A stretch of 64,000 bases of DNA, taken from Topomyia yanbarensis. Taxonomy: Eukaryota; Arthropoda; Insecta; Diptera; Culicidae. Below, in pieces: positions 10,941 through 24,735 of this stretch. A program made the position numbers and the translations under genes. The notes beneath the pieces were generated by a model. It saw nothing but the letters and a program-made list of their open reading frames with translations, did no database searches and had not been told where the DNA came from. Position 1 is the stretch's first letter. Every line of letters starts with the position of its first letter. Where the stretch lies: NCBI RefSeq assembly GCF_030247195.1, contig NC_080672.1, forward strand, positions 313,250,127 to 313,314,126. Reading direction: 5' to 3'.

Positions 10941-13900
10941 TATTCTCTTTTGTAACGCACAGAGGAGTAACTAGAACAAATTCTTGACCAATAACCAAAA
11001 AAAAATTTTCCATTTTTATATTTTTTTAGATGCCTAAAAGCATACTGTATATTGTTACAAAATAAAGAGTATGCCAAAAATTGCTAAATAATTTTTGCAT
11101 GGATTCAAAATGGTGATATTTTAAGGGGTTTTTAATCATTTTTTTATTCTATATCTAGCAAAATCCCTTTTAATGATGATGTTTGTATTAAATAAGACAA
11201 TATTATAACAAACGTAATTGAACACAACTATTAGTGCTACCTCAACTTAAAAATAACCGAAAATAGTAGTGTTTTTGTGTATTGGACCAGCTTTAGAAAC
11301 ACCCTTTTTAAACATTTTATTCCAAATTTGAACGATAAAAAAGTTACACTATACAGCAAGATCCGGGAAAGTTGCTGAAACAACATTACGAAACAAGATT
11401 CCGGCTATCCGAAAAACATTCTATCTCTTCCGATCTACATATTCCAAGTGATTTGAAAATACTGGTATTTCCACTAATTTTAGGTACGCCAAAATGCTGT
11501 GGGGCCAAATACTATGTTTGGCAAAATGTATATCTATGAATATGTGCACACGTATCCATTTTCTTCTCCCTTTTCCACTGACCAACTGTTCATGCATCGG
11601 GAAAAACAAATGTATTCACAAAGATCACCTCGAAAATACCAATATTCGGAAGGATCTAGTAAATTGACCTCTGCACTGGTAGGCGGATAGATGCCAAATT
11701 GTCCCAAAAACTAGTTATTTTCTATTTTTAGTTCACATATATGAACCAGCGTGCATTGTTGCGATGTCCACATGGGCGTTGGAGCTGTGTGCAAAACGAG
11801 AGCGCTTTATTATTTTCAAACACATTGCGTCATACGTTCATTGCTGTCGGTTGTACGCTTGTTTTCTTGGGTAGCCTAGCTAAATGTTTCTGCCCTAGGG
11901 ACATACTAGTAAGCGCGTATGTATTAGGTTCAACGATAATAATGAACCGTCTACTTTAGCTTCAAAGAAATTGTTTGTTTTTTGCATTCACATACTGAAA
12001 ATATGTATGTATACTGATATATTTTTTTACTCTTGTTCTACGGTAAATTGAGCATTCTACAAGACTTTTGTTGAATAATTCATTGATGGGTTTTGACAAC
12101 CAATTTGTTTTGCTCAGATCCTGCGAACAGTTTCCTGTCACAAATTCATTGGTCGTGGTATATTGAACAGGTTGACGGTGGAACCACGCGTCGAGGCCAT
12201 TAGCGTTGCTTGCAAATTTGCGCCAAAGCAAAGAATTTGTTGCATTTTCCAAGCACAATTGCAGTAATCTAGCCAGATTATTTGCAGCAAACTCAATTAT
12301 CACATGGCTACTATTTAGTGCGCTGAGTATTATTCGTCCGATCATTGTGTATCCGATTATGGAACTTCACATCATCTGATATGCGCAATTCCAGGGGAAA
12401 TCAGACAAAAACAGCAAATATTCGGCATGACCATGAAATAAAATGAAATTTTGCACATGTTTTGAATATGGAACATGATGTACATTTCACTGGTCTAGAG
12501 AACCCACATGACCCAAGACTAACCTACCTTTTAAAAGGTTGTATCTTTTACATATATTTTACAAAAAAATGTAACTCAAAATACATTGGTTGTATTAAAA
12601 TTATGTCTAAGAAAAAAGTTGTAAAGAAATGATGAACTTGATAAAAAATACACGCTCAAAAATTGTTTTTTGCCTTTCTCATATTTTTAAATCGAAATTA
12701 AAATTTATTTCGCGAATTTTATTTTAATTACGTATATTTCAAAACCTTTAGATGTGATTAGTAGAATTATACAACAAGTGATCGTGAGTGATTGTTTATG
12801 ATAAGTGATTTAGTGATGGAAAAACAGCGTAGTTGCAAACCTTCGGCATTACAATGGAAAACGTTGTTCCCCTAAACAACTATCGAGCAAGAGTTATTTA
12901 TACCAACGACATTCTTGTATTGGCGATCAGTGTCGGTAACAAATGTGTCAAAATTTTGTCACATACCTTAAAGTCGCTGAAATTTCTCGAATGTCCGGCT
13001 AGTTTTTCAATAAGGGGCTTTTTTCTAAGTAAAATGTGCACCAAATGTGTTAGATTGACAATTACCCTTATTTATCCAGCATAAGCAAAACACAGTTTAG
13101 GTTATAGACTACTGCTGGATGACTTTTCGTTGTGTTTCCACTATTTCAAACATAACTTTAAATTGATATTAATCACTTTTTTCGCTCAAAATTACCTCTA
13201 CTATCAATCTTTAGTCTTTCAGACAGGTTTAAACTAAAATAAAGGCATAATCAGTGTCCCTACAGATAATTCTCAATTTTACTGAATAAATTGCAACACA
13301 ATTTGTGTAAGCCCTTGCAATCTCATTTGTCGCCTGCCGATACCTGCAGTGATTCATTGATAGCACACTCGTGTCGTGTTCCATGGAGCAGAGCAAATAT
13401 TTCTATCAGTAGACAGTTTACCATCTTCCACTTCGTGCCGTAAATACCCAGACATAGAAGAGCCAAAAATAGAATCACAGGCGAAAACAACACCCACAAT
13501 ATTCAAGCGACCATGCGTAATTAGGACCATTTCCCACCTCCACAATACTCAAGGTAAGGTTGGCGGGAAATGAAAAAAGAATGGAAAACACAAAATACTG
13601 TTACATGGAGGGATGCACGGAACCGAACGAGAACGACCATCGTTCGGATCATTCATTCATTCGTTTTAATGTTCCAAAGAAGTGGTAAAGGTATGGGATC
13701 GATCGTGCATTTATTTGTCCGAGGATCGTTTTACCACCACGATTTCGCCTATTGAACGAAGGAACTAGCAAGAAGAGGATGCAAATTTTTTTAAAAAGCG
13801 TGGACGTGTTTTTTTATTAGCCTCTTTTGTTGAAGGTATTGCGAAATAATGCATAATCACTGCAGCAGCACTTGAAAAAAAGTTTTTCTACTGGACCCAG

Positions 13901-15452
13901 GAAAAATGATACAGTGAAGATACTTTTTTATCAGCCCTTTGGTAGCCTAGCAAAAACGGGACATACTTTTATCTTTCTATTTAATAAGCTGAAGCTGTTC
14001 GAACATTCCTCTTTAGTCCTTAGACATAGCCCCATAAGCCTTTCTGATTATCTAGTATGAATTTCTCTTAAGAGTGCATAATGCAAAAAAAAGATATTTT
14101 TATATTTGCATATTTTAAGATTAGAAAAATATGCCTCAGAAAGGATTTACTTGAAATTTATTTAGTTCCTCTGCTAGTGCCCATCAAGCTTATTTTCATG
14201 TAAAGCTGACAAAATCGAGTCAAAAAGCAGATAACATCGGAGCTAGACAAAATCAGTGGTTGACAAAATTGGATCATCACTATATAAAACAATAATTAAA
14301 TAATGCATCAAGAGCAAACACAAAGTTAATTTATGAATGAATCTTTCGTCGCAATTTCGCTTACAAATACGATTCTGTAGTCATAGGAGGAACCAATAAT
14401 TATATTAAGATAAGTTTGAAATAAGTGCTCAATACTTCCCAAAGTGACTAAAAATGTAATATGTGGTTCCGACTTTCTAATGTGAATGAAATTATAGTTG
14501 ATGATACATATTGTTCTATTTCGGCATTCGATTTATTTTCCTCTCACCCACTAATTGGCAGCGTTGGACGTTTCAGTCGAGAAAAGTAAATAACTTAGAG
14601 TAATACCGGATTTAGTGCAAAATTCTCTCAGATGCGGTTAGCTAGTGCGCACACATTGTCGAGTAAACAAGTAGACAATATAAATCAATGTTCATTCTTG
14701 AAAAAACGCAGCCTCTGACACGATTTCCATTCATCATTCAATACAATGTATGCTATTTTATGATGTTCTTTGAAAACAATTTACACATTTTAAACTACAG
14801 AAAATTCGACGACGTCGCAACACTCGCAGTGATAAAAGTGTTTTTGTTTGAAGATTAATGATTCAGTTTACGTGGTGGGCAGCCGAGGAGATTCGTAGAA
14901 TGAGTTGTACCGTCTTTTGATCGTGCTTGTTTGGTAAATATATATCTAGAACGACGAGAATGCAAGGCACCATCTTTCATCTGGGATTATTTTTTGCATA
15001 CAGTCGAAGTAGGGGACGCAACATCGAGATCAGAGATATTTAAAACATATGTTCATCTTACACTCGAAAGATATTTTGGAGGCACAGATTTAGAAGCTTT
15101 AGCAAATAGTCGAAACCTTAGCCGAAAAAAAAAATATAAACTTTAATTTAAATATGGAATGTTTAGAGTGGAAAAATGCATTTTTTTTTAACTTTCACTG
15201 GCCTGAAATGAGCTACAAAATGATTCAAAGCGCGAATACGCACCCATTTTTTAAATATTGTACACTTGTTCGCGAAGCAGAAAAGTTATTGTTGATTTTG
15301 TCGAGGAAGTAAAAATCTTTTTAGGCGATAGCAAGGAACTTACGTTTTTGCAAAATGACACACTTCTTAACTGAAAAAAAGGCTGAAAACGTAATTTAAA
15401 TATGTACAAAATTGTCTATTAACAGTTATGTGCCCAACAAAAAAAACACCTT
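10941..15452. other. long stretch without supported gene
   Basis: AT-rich intergenic or intronic sequence. A minus-strand frame of 127 codons (11,962-12,345) is the longest, but its translation resembles no known family. Short frames at 12,833-13,084, 13,376-13,755 and 14,931-15,146 are likewise unsupported. I see no clear TE ends, tRNA or repeat array here. Confidence 0.3.
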
Positions 15453-16127
15453 TAACAGGCCAACGTGGGTACCCGGGTACCCACAATTTGAAATGCTCAT
15501 AACTATGGTTTTCTTTATCTGATTTGGACACTTTTAGATGTTTTGGATTCAGAAACTCGTCCACTTTTTGATTCTGTAAAGATGAACCGGATGAATGGAT
15601 CTAGTGCTTAGTAATCCGGATTTTCCGGGGTAATGTTCCAGTACTAGGGTATGATTTGTAAATTTTAATAATGTCCTAGCGATATGAGTATCAAAACTCT
15701 TCAAATTGTCTCGGAAGTCTGTTATTTATTGTTACGGGACCCTATGGAATTTAAAAAATGGAATTGGAATGGAATGGCCACTCACGGCCCCACGGGAACC
15801 TGCTCCGGAATGTCCGTTCCGGGGTCAAAGCACCAAATGGTTCCAAAACCACGAGATACAGCCTACTGATGCAATTCCAAGAATTTTGATACCCATATTG
15901 CTAGTATTCCATTGAAGTTCACAAATAGTATCCCAGTACTGGAACCTGCTTCCGGAAATCCGGATTCCAGGGAACCGAATGATGTAACCCGATTCATTTT
16001 TACCAAGTCTAAAAGTGGATGAGTTCCCGAATCCAAAACACCAAAAAGTATCAAAATCGGTTGGAAATTACCGTAGTTATTAGTATCTCATTTTTGTGGG
16101 TACCCGGGTACCCACGTCGGCCTGTTA
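15453..16127. mobile_element. foldback element with KpnI/SmaI-like palindromic ends
   Basis: TAACAGGCCAACGTGGGTAC at the left end is mirrored by the right end, which reads TAACAGGCCGACGTGGGTAC when reverse complemented. Each end holds the 20-bp palindrome GTGGGTACCCGGGTACCCAC (15,465-15,484 and 16,096-16,115). The inverted homology then continues in diverged form (ATGTTTTGGATTCAGAAACTCGTCCACTTTT mirrored by the block at about 16,012-16,045). Short frames inside are chance. No autonomous transposase is present. Confidence 0.65.
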
Positions 16128-16287
16128 CGTAGTAAAAAAATTCAGGAGCCCCTCCTCACTCCCCCCTTACTATATCAATAATATTATTAACCCAAAAGCT
16201 TGACTTTGTAAAGTTCTAAGATGTCGCAAAATTTCGATTTCCAGCTATGGATAAAACATGGGAATTTCATTAATTGAAACCTAAAAA

Positions 16288-16310
16288 GGTACCCGGGTAC
16301 CGCGTCGGAT
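16288..16310. repeat. isolated end fragment of the 15.4-16.1 kb element
   Basis: GGTACCCGGGTACCGCGTCGG repeats the core of the palindromic end followed by the same CGTCGG block seen at 16,115, without a partner. It is probably a relic of another copy. Confidence 0.4.
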
Positions 16311-16323
16311 ACACAACGGTTAA

Positions 16324-16843
16324 CCCATTATAACCCAGGGGTTTCAAAAAGTGAGCCAAATGCAGTGATATCTTCAATTCCACCAAAAAATGTATCAAAG
16401 ATTATGGGAAAAATAAAATCACCGCTTAAAATTGTTTTGAGAATGAAAATATCTCGTGCAAAAAATTTCGTACTCTTAAATAAAAACAACAAATTTTAAG
16501 TTGTTTGACATATTTCTTCGGATTTTCTGATAGACAACACTTCTTTTACACCTGTAGGAACGTTTTGTCACATAATGGAATTATTAGCACGAAATCCAAC
16601 AATAAAATTCAATTAAATGTATTGCATACTTTTCAGCCGCCATTTGCCTCAACTATACACGGTTCAAAAATGTAAACAAAATTATAAAATAATGGCAGTT
16701 GTCTTGTTTCACAATGAAATATGAGGTGCAATGATCCCATTAGTGCAATAATAAAGCAGTTAAATGCCAAAATTCTGCAGTAAATACCCGTTAAACGATG
16801 GATAGTTCTGCGTATGAAATTTCATACGCTAGGATATAATGGG
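16324..16843. mobile_element. TTAA-flanked piggyBac-like MITE
   Basis: TTAA at 16,320-16,323 and at 16,844-16,847 flank a 520-bp segment whose ends are CCCATTATAACC and, from the right, CCCATTATATCC. TTAA duplications and CCC-starting inverted ends are hallmarks of piggyBac-type transposition. There is no transposase frame, so it would have been mobilised in trans. Confidence 0.7.
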
Positions 16844-16939
16844 TTAAAATCTATACAATAAAAAATAATATGCATATATACATGTATTTTATTTTCTGTT
16901 GCATTGCTGGATAAAGTAATTTTGATCCGGCCAGCTTAA

Positions 16940-17290
16940 AAAACTGGTCTTGAGAAAAACGTGTTCGAAATCTTCAGCGCGCGTGGTGGCACAGTTGGTC
17001 AAGGTGAAAATGGAGCTTGTGCTTACAGAAGTGTCACACATACAATTTCGTCATACAAGGAATGTAGTACTGATAATGTTCCATTCCTACGCCGAGGCAG
17101 AAAACTCCGTACTTGCAAACACGACGTCGAATATGAAAACGTCAAAACCAAGATTCGCGTGTATATGGACAATGATATGACGGAAATTCGCGTACACGAT
17201 TTGGCACCGCGGACTACGATAGATTAAATTAATAGATTCATGTCGAAGTATGGAGAAGCGGATTCTGACAGAAACGACACTTGGAGATAA
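16940..17290 (+). pseudogene. decayed LINE ORF1 fragment, relative of the 6.4-7.4 kb copy
   Basis: Split over two frames, the translation reads LVKVKMELVLTEVSHIQF, then a frame change to EIRVHDLAPRTTID, a stop, and FMSKYGEA. These align in order with LVKVKMEHSLAEVPYIQL, NVRIHHLAPRTKED and IMSQYSEV of the intact ORF1 at 6.4 kb. It is thus a second, frameshifted copy of the same ORF1 family, truncated at both sides. Confidence 0.65.
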
Positions 17291-17925
17291 GTACTTTTTC
17301 CCTAACATTGTCAACGATTCGTTCGACTGAACCAACCTATACTTTCTTACTTGACTTTTAAGGCATCTCAAGGCAGTAACTACAGTCCCTGCCCTTATTA
17401 TTATACTTAGGAGGCAACTTTTCAAAATGTTGTCACTGGTAGAATTAATGTTCGCCGATTTTGATGAAAATTTCTGCATTTGTTTTGTGCATATGTGGGA
17501 TGGACTTCAGCCAAATATTACATTCCTTCTTTTACGGGAAGTGAGGTAAAACAGGCATGAAGAATCCGAAGAAATAAGTCGAAACTTTAAAATCTCTAAC
17601 TCTGATTCAATTTGCTTCTAATTCTGCTTAGTTTTTCTGGAAGGGAAATTGATGGAGTTCAAAATAGGGAAATACATTTACGACTTATAATCAATGCATT
17701 GAAAATTTTTATATTGTAATTGGTTATTGGGGGCTTTAACCAAATGGTCATTCGCCCGTAAAAATATTTTTATTTAATTTGAATAAATGACGATTTCAAC
17801 AAATCTACAGAAACGTTATTGAGCATAGGTTTATATGGATGAATTTTAAAGTAAACTTAGGACCATAAGCTTATGGTAATAATTTTTTGAAGCACCTTGA
17901 AATTCGCGTATTTTTTAAAAGTGGG
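17291..17925. other. no supported gene
   Basis: AT-rich sequence following the ORF1 relic. Its first part may be further decayed LINE sequence. Confidence 0.3.
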
Positions 17926-18425
17926 TAAACGGAGAACAGTGAGTCTAGTTATGTACGATATGCAAACTAGGCTCGATGGTGGATCCAAGACATAGTGTCT
18001 CGATCATATACATTTGGAACAACATCAGATGTTGTTTCAAACTGTTCTCAACTCCTATTCGACAGCCACCCATGTTACGGCTTGGCAAGGCCAAACTGGT
18101 GTCGAGGGGGGTCAATTAAGGTTAAGGTTGTCTGACGTATTCTTGATGGTAACATCATTAGCTTCTGCATTAAAATCGTCAGACAGCCTTAGGTGATTAT
18201 AGAATTAGGGATTTTAATAAAATTATTTATATTATATATTATTTTTACTTCAGGTAGTTGATATTCGAGCTTGTAGAATCCCTTGAGCGTCTCATATACG
18301 AGTTCCGACGGAAATTGAGGATTCGATGAAAGAAATCTCTTATATAAGACGGTCGACCGAGGGCATCGAAATTCCGAAGAGGAAAATAGACGATGACCTC
18401 GGAACATGTCTGGCGCTGTACACGA
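17926..18425 (+). repeat. dispersed repeat, partner of 39.0-39.5 kb
   Basis: The segment beginning GGAGAACAGTGAGTCTAG, through CTATTCGACAGCCACCC and GGCCAAACTGGTGTCGA, to CTCATATACGAGTTCC is matched in inverse orientation by 39,060-39,520. The long collinear similarity marks them as two copies of one element. Their structure (a TATA-like AT block, then a charged open stretch) would fit the LTR and leader of a retrotransposon, but no LTR pair is visible. Confidence 0.6.
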
Positions 18426-21400
18426 AATGGGTCATCGGAAAGTCAATTGAGCTAACACCTACCTAAATCCATGAACCAAGTTATTTGCATGAATATATTT
18501 AAATACATGCAAATATCTTTTTTTCTGCAAATCACTACCAGCTACTGAGAGATAGGATGGTTAACACACACACACACACCTTGAAATTCGCGTATTTTTT
18601 AGAAGCTTCATATTTTCACTCGAGGTTCCTTTCCAACCCATTTGTATTTCTAAATTTTTTAATTTCTACATTAGTCATATATTTCGTCGAAATATCTGGG
18701 GTTCAGCACGATCAAGACTTCAATTTGATACATATCGTAAATAAATCAATCTTTTAAACAAATAAAAAATAAGTCAATCTTTTAAACAAATAAAAAATAC
18801 TATTCCTCCGTTTACACATTCATTACTTGATGGATTTACTACAAACAAACACGTTCTAATTAAAACAAGAAATTTAAACAGTTAAATTAAATAATTAGAT
18901 TGGCGACATATGACGTCGTTTCCCCATTTGAGAAATTGTATTTTTGTCACAAATCAACAAATTATTTACACAATCAAAAAGAAGGTACAGAAACTGGAAA
19001 AAATCTCTGCATTTTCAAATTAACATATTTTTATTGCAAAAAGAATATTATTTTATTAGTAATTCATCGATTTATGTTGTCTAGAAATTAAGATCATTAC
19101 ATGTACTACTTTTCAATTGACGCATTTTCGTAATTCAGGGGGTAATAACATTGGGGGTATCTAACGTCCAAAAGGGAGTAACCCACAATTCGTACGTCCT
19201 TAGAGTTATAGTGTCTTTGGCAGAGTTGTTGCATATACTCTAGCGCTTTATTCGATCGTACCATATTCGATCGAAATCTAGCCGCTAGGGCGCGCCAGTT
19301 ATCAACTTTTTCATGGATAGAAAGATAGTGTGTACGACGAAGCTGTAGGTCGAATCAAGATACGAATTTTATAGGTCTGACAAATTTTGAAATTTTGCGC
19401 ATTTTCGTAAAAATATATTTTGGCCCCTAATAAAATGACAGCATAAACACGCTTCACATTTGGATACCGTAAAGTTTCTACAACCAAATATGCATTAAAT
19501 AGTTGCCAGGAAACCTTAAAATATTTATCCAAAAAAATCTGGGCTCAAGAACGGGGAGTTTAAAAAATCGAACCTTCGTTTATAATAAAAAAAAACTTTT
19601 TTCTTTTTGATTTTGCATCTAAACTGTTCTCAAATCACTATAATTTATTCCATAGGATCTAGTAAAGAAACATGCTGAATAATGATAAACCAGAAAACAA
19701 TAAGTAATAGATACCATGAAGTAGTTTCCGAGTCATCGATGATTGAAAAATGTTCCATTTTATAAAATTCAAGAGCTCAAAAACTAACTTGAAGAAAGTA
19801 TTTTTACAGCCCCCATTGTCAAATAAATTATAATAATGAAGGTAGTCTAAATGCTCTTATTTTGAAAAAGTTTCCATTGTATTATTTTAGGGTAAAGCCA
19901 TAATATTATATTTTAACAATGCTTTACACTTGTGAATTCACATAAATTATAAACCCTTTCTTCTTGCATCTTATACAAACAAGTACATGTTTTTTAAAAC
20001 GATAATACAGATGTTTAACAAAAAAGGAAATGGCTATACCAAAGTCATTAGAAAACGCAAAAAAGCACAAAACATGTAACAGTGAAAACCAAAGCTGCTC
20101 TAGCGACAACGAAGACATTAACGCAAATACGAGCGAGTGAGAAGTCAGACATGACGAACAACTAGCGGCAGAGAGTAAAGCCGACGATTCTCAAACGAGA
20201 AAGAAAAAATTCTCACGCGGAGCGAAAAACAGTGCGTCCAGGATAGACGGCAGATTATCTTTTCGTTGTTTTTAAATTGTCTTGAAACTCCTTCCAAACG
20301 CGTTCACATTTATAATTACAGTCTTGTGATTATTATAGCAATAGTGTCATATTTCGGACCTCCTGGCTTCGAAAGAATATGAGAAAATACATCTACATCA
20401 ATTTGTTAGCAAAAATAATTATTACCTTTAAAACTATTAGCTAACTTTTAGCTAAACTAAAATTATGTTCTTGAAACAGTTGCGAAACTCACAAATAAGA
20501 ACGGTAAATGTATTGATCGTTACACTGAAACATACATTAATTTATGATTGTATCACAATAGAACATTGCATGAAAATGTATAACTTCATGTCTCTGACAG
20601 TTCAGAGAGAGAAAGAGAGAGCTTACATGGTCTTTATTCCATTGAGTAATTAATCGAGTAATTAATTGAATAGTGTTGCACCATCCTTATCAGGGTCATA
20701 ATAGGCACCATCACCATACATCAGGAAGCATTTATTCTGTTTAGAATGTTGATAGTACTGACATATTTATCATTTTGAGGATATATCTTATTGTTATCTA
20801 AATTTAAATTTACTTTTCAGGTTTTAAACCCGTAATCGAATCTAATAAACAGTTCACATCAAAACAGTGGCAGTGGCACTGCAGATAAGAACTATCTTAC
20901 GTTTAAAGAAAATTTTCTGCATCCTATAACAATACATGTGAAAAACTGTAAGTAATGTGACGTCGTTATCGTTCATTCTTCCCATTTCCGAGGTCAAGTC
21001 ACAACGCGATTTTATTTTAGGAGGATACCGATAGATCTGCGAATACTCTCTGATATGTGCTATAACAGTGTTAGTTACGGAAGTGTTGGTAACATTTGAT
21101 TCTCCTACCTCGTAGCACAAATGTTTCTCCTTGGGTCCCATAGGGCAATTTCGTTGCAAATTTCTTGATCGACCTCTTGCGTTACCGGGGACGTCCTACG
21201 GATTGTTATGATTTCTATGGAAAAAGGTAGAAAATATATGAATCTTCGGCATTGGGATAATAGACGCTATGGCTTCCTGATTTTTTATCAGCAATGCTAC
21301 ATTTTTTCCGTTTCAAATAATAAACCAGCTAGCCTACTCGCTGGAAAGATCGGCGTGCAGCGGCAAGAGAAAAAATCTGATTCGATGAATGGGACAGAAT

Positions 21401-23437
21401 GTACTAATTAAAGACAACATACGGTCTTCAGGGCAGCCCAAGTAGGCAAGTGATACATTTTACACAAGACGGATACAGGTGGGCACATTTTTTTCTATGA
21501 GTAAGTGGGGCAACCATTTTTCTTCAATGAAACCGATAAAACAGGAGGATATGAAGAAGAAAAGCATAAACAAATGACGCTATAGGTTTTGTTTCGGATT
21601 GGTGATAATTATTTTTCATCGGTAGTTTCGAGATAAAAAGTGTCCCTAAATGTTAGAATTGGAAGATCCAAGGTGAAGCTGGGATTTTTCTCTTTTTTCA
21701 TCGTGCGCCAAAGAATCTGGATGCTCGTCCGAACGTTTATGTTTACTTTCAGTGGCCCGGACGCCATGTTTAGTTTTACAAGTTTATAACTAATACACTA
21801 ATACAAGCAACCCTCCCGCAACTTGACGTTTAGCCTAAGTTGCATGAAACCACCGTGTTTCGAATGATGTCGCCACCATAGAACGCCGTCCACAAATTGC
21901 GATACTGTAAATTTCTATGCGAGAAAATAATTCCGTGACGTCTTTTACGAACTTGTTTACTTTATTTACATTCGGAAGCGGTGATCAAGATGATCATTTC
22001 AAAACAGCGTAATAATTTAATACAAATACAAACAAGTTAATTCGTCATTTTGGAGTTTCATAAAGGATTACAGATTGTGCCGAATGTAAAATGCATGATT
22101 TGATTGGAGTGCGTTTCTAGTGTGAACTTTTTCTTCTCCCGTAAATATCTTTCGCATATGACAATTCTCGAAAGTTTGTCGTTAATCTTAAATATATTTA
22201 GTTTTGTGATTATCATTTTTCACTTCGTATTCAACAAAGGCGGGATTGACTTCGATTGTTTATTTCTGACAGCATGCGACATTTACGGTGCAAAGGTTTC
22301 CACAAAATTCAGAAGTGATGACAGCTCATTTTCTATCAGAGAGGGAGAAAAACAGTCCAGTATCATTGTGTGTGTTGTTTACATTGCAATGCAAATATTA
22401 CTACCTTATATCTTAAAACTAAATGAAGATGCTCACTAACTAGCATAAGCGCCGCTTGTTTGTATGCTGATGATTCCAAAAAATCATGAATCATTTGAAA
22501 ATAATGCATCGGAATAAAGATGCATTATTTTTATAATAAAACAACACCAAACCCAAAAAGTCTTCAAAAATGAATTATCGGAAGTAAAAAAATCTGAACA
22601 AGAAAATTTTCACTGCGAACAACTTTACGCTTTTTTAGAAATTGCTCTTGAATAAAGATTGATCCGCCATTTTAGACCCACAGACCCAAAAAAGAGGTTT
22701 CAACGATTTATATAGGAGCTGTCAAGTTGTTCCCCCTCTGCTCGAAAGGATCAAATTTTCCCACTTTACTTTATCTTCATCTTTCATTTTACAGAACAGA
22801 ACATTATTTTATTTTTATTTTCATCTCACTACGCTCAACAGATCCACACTCATTTTTTTTCTAACTAATCTCAGATTTTTCCGCATTTTTTGCCGAAATC
22901 TCAACAGTTAAGAGTTCAGTAAACATTTTTTTGCTGAGATCTTAATAAAAGTGACATTTGATAGCTGAGAATCGGAAAATAATTGACCGAACGACAGCAA
23001 ACAAATTTACTGACTACACTGCTGTTGGGAATTTGCCGGGCCGAATGAAGGGTGTATGAATATCTCGTTAATGGTCGTAAAAGTTTGATGGACGAAGCAA
23101 ACTAATAATGAAATTTAAAGATAGTTAATTTACTGGACTGCTAGCTCATGAAATATTTATTCGAGACTAGCGTAAACTTATGACGAAAACAAAATATATC
23201 TGTATCTTGTCACAGTAGGAATAAGAAACTCGTCGACTAAACCCATACCCACGCAACTCATGAACGTGTCGAACGGCGCCATACACTCACAAAGAATTCC
23301 CTAAGAAGTGAAATCAAAAATAATATCGTCGTAATTGCAATAGAACAAATAAGAAAAGGGGTTCAGTGTAAATTTTAGTATTTGCTAAAATGAATCAATC
23401 ATCTTCCCAATATTTGTACTAACGATGTTATGTTATG
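18426..23437. other. long stretch without supported gene
   Basis: AT-rich sequence with an (AC)n microsatellite near 18,567-18,579 and a short direct duplication around 18,745-18,800 (AAATCAATCTTTTAAACAAA twice). A 111-codon frame at 22,104-22,439 has two hydrophobic segments but resembles no family and has no visible context. No TE ends could be fixed. Confidence 0.3.
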
Positions 23438-23441
23438 TTAA

Positions 23442-24735
23442 CACTCGGAATACCAAGGGGGTAAAAAGTTACGCGGACTACCAAGGGGGTCTAAAAAAAT
23501 GGGAACGCTTACTTTGACCGGTCATATCTCAGCCGTTACATAATCGATTTCAAATCTGTCTTCACCAATAGAAAGATATGTCTTTTGTGAATACGTCAAA
23601 TAAAAAAAATAGAAGAATAGAGTTGTCTACCGTAAGTTACAGTAAAAAGAGTATAACAAAGTCGGTGAGAAAAAAAATGGGAACGCTTCTTTGACTTGCC
23701 ATATCTTAGCTGTTTGCTTACTAATTTTAATTTTTTTTTTCACCATTGGATAGGCAATTTTTTTATAAAAACAGTGAACAAAGAATGATGGAAAACAAAT
23801 CTGTATATCTGAAGTAATTGTAAAAACAGTAATTGAGAGTCAGTACAGACGAAATGAGTTTTTCTGTCCAAACAATCGTATCACGACCATTTGTCAACCA
23901 ATTTCAATTTTCCTTACACCAATGCAATCCTTAGAGCTTCTAGACTTGTAATATATGCAATAAAAAGTATATTTTCAAAAAATACTATACTTATTCGAGT
24001 TTTTAGGAGATAGGATTTTTACAATGTAGGTGGCATACGGCATTGAAATTCTTTGCGACTTGTTAGTTTTACGGTTTGAAAATTACCTGTTTACTCAATA
24101 GTTCTACATATTATACATGGATATTATTATATCAAAATGTTTGCACAAACGTGGAGAAACACAATATTGTATGTAAGCTACTAAATAATAGAGTGTGTCA
24201 GGACGATTCAGTAAATACGACGAAGTTCAGAATTTTAAAATATTCGTCATATAACTTCAAATTTGAAGCGATGACCTATACATTTTAATACACCAGTCGA
24301 TTGTAATTGATGGCGGCTACAATTTCTGAAAAAACACATTTTTATATTTTCTCAAAAAATAGCCAAAAGTACGTAGAAGTACAGAAATTTCATTTAGTTC
24401 GCAAATAACGTTGAATTCAAAGTGATGGCCTGTACCTTTTTATATACCAATCGATTATAATTGATTTTGGTTACAATTTCTGGAAGAACGATTTTTATAT
24501 TTTCTCAAAAATAGACATAAGTACGTAGAACTACAGTAATTTCATTTAGTTGACAAATAACTTTAAGTATTCAAAGCTATTACCTATGCAATTTATACAC
24601 CAATCGATTGTAATTGATTTTGGCTACAATTTCTGAAAGAACAAATTTTTATATTTTCTAAAAAAAAGCCAAAAATACGTATAAGCACAGAAATTTCATT
24701 TAGTGGGTAAATAACGTCGAATTCTAAGGGATCAT
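23442..24735 (+). repeat. left inverted arm of the 23.4-28.9 kb element
   Basis: The arm itself holds diverged ~175-bp repeats: AAAAAAATGGGAACGCTT occurs near 23,495 and again near 23,672. The very tip differs from the right arm by a 29-bp extra piece (23,468-23,496) that duplicates the ACCAAGGGGGT motif of the end. Confidence 0.85.

Noticed and set aside
11962..12345. 127-codon minus-strand frame
   Set aside because: Translation not recognised; no conserved motif, splice or regulatory support.
22104..22439. 111-codon frame with hydrophobic segments
   Set aside because: No family resemblance, no gene context, and this length is expected by chance in AT-rich DNA of this size.
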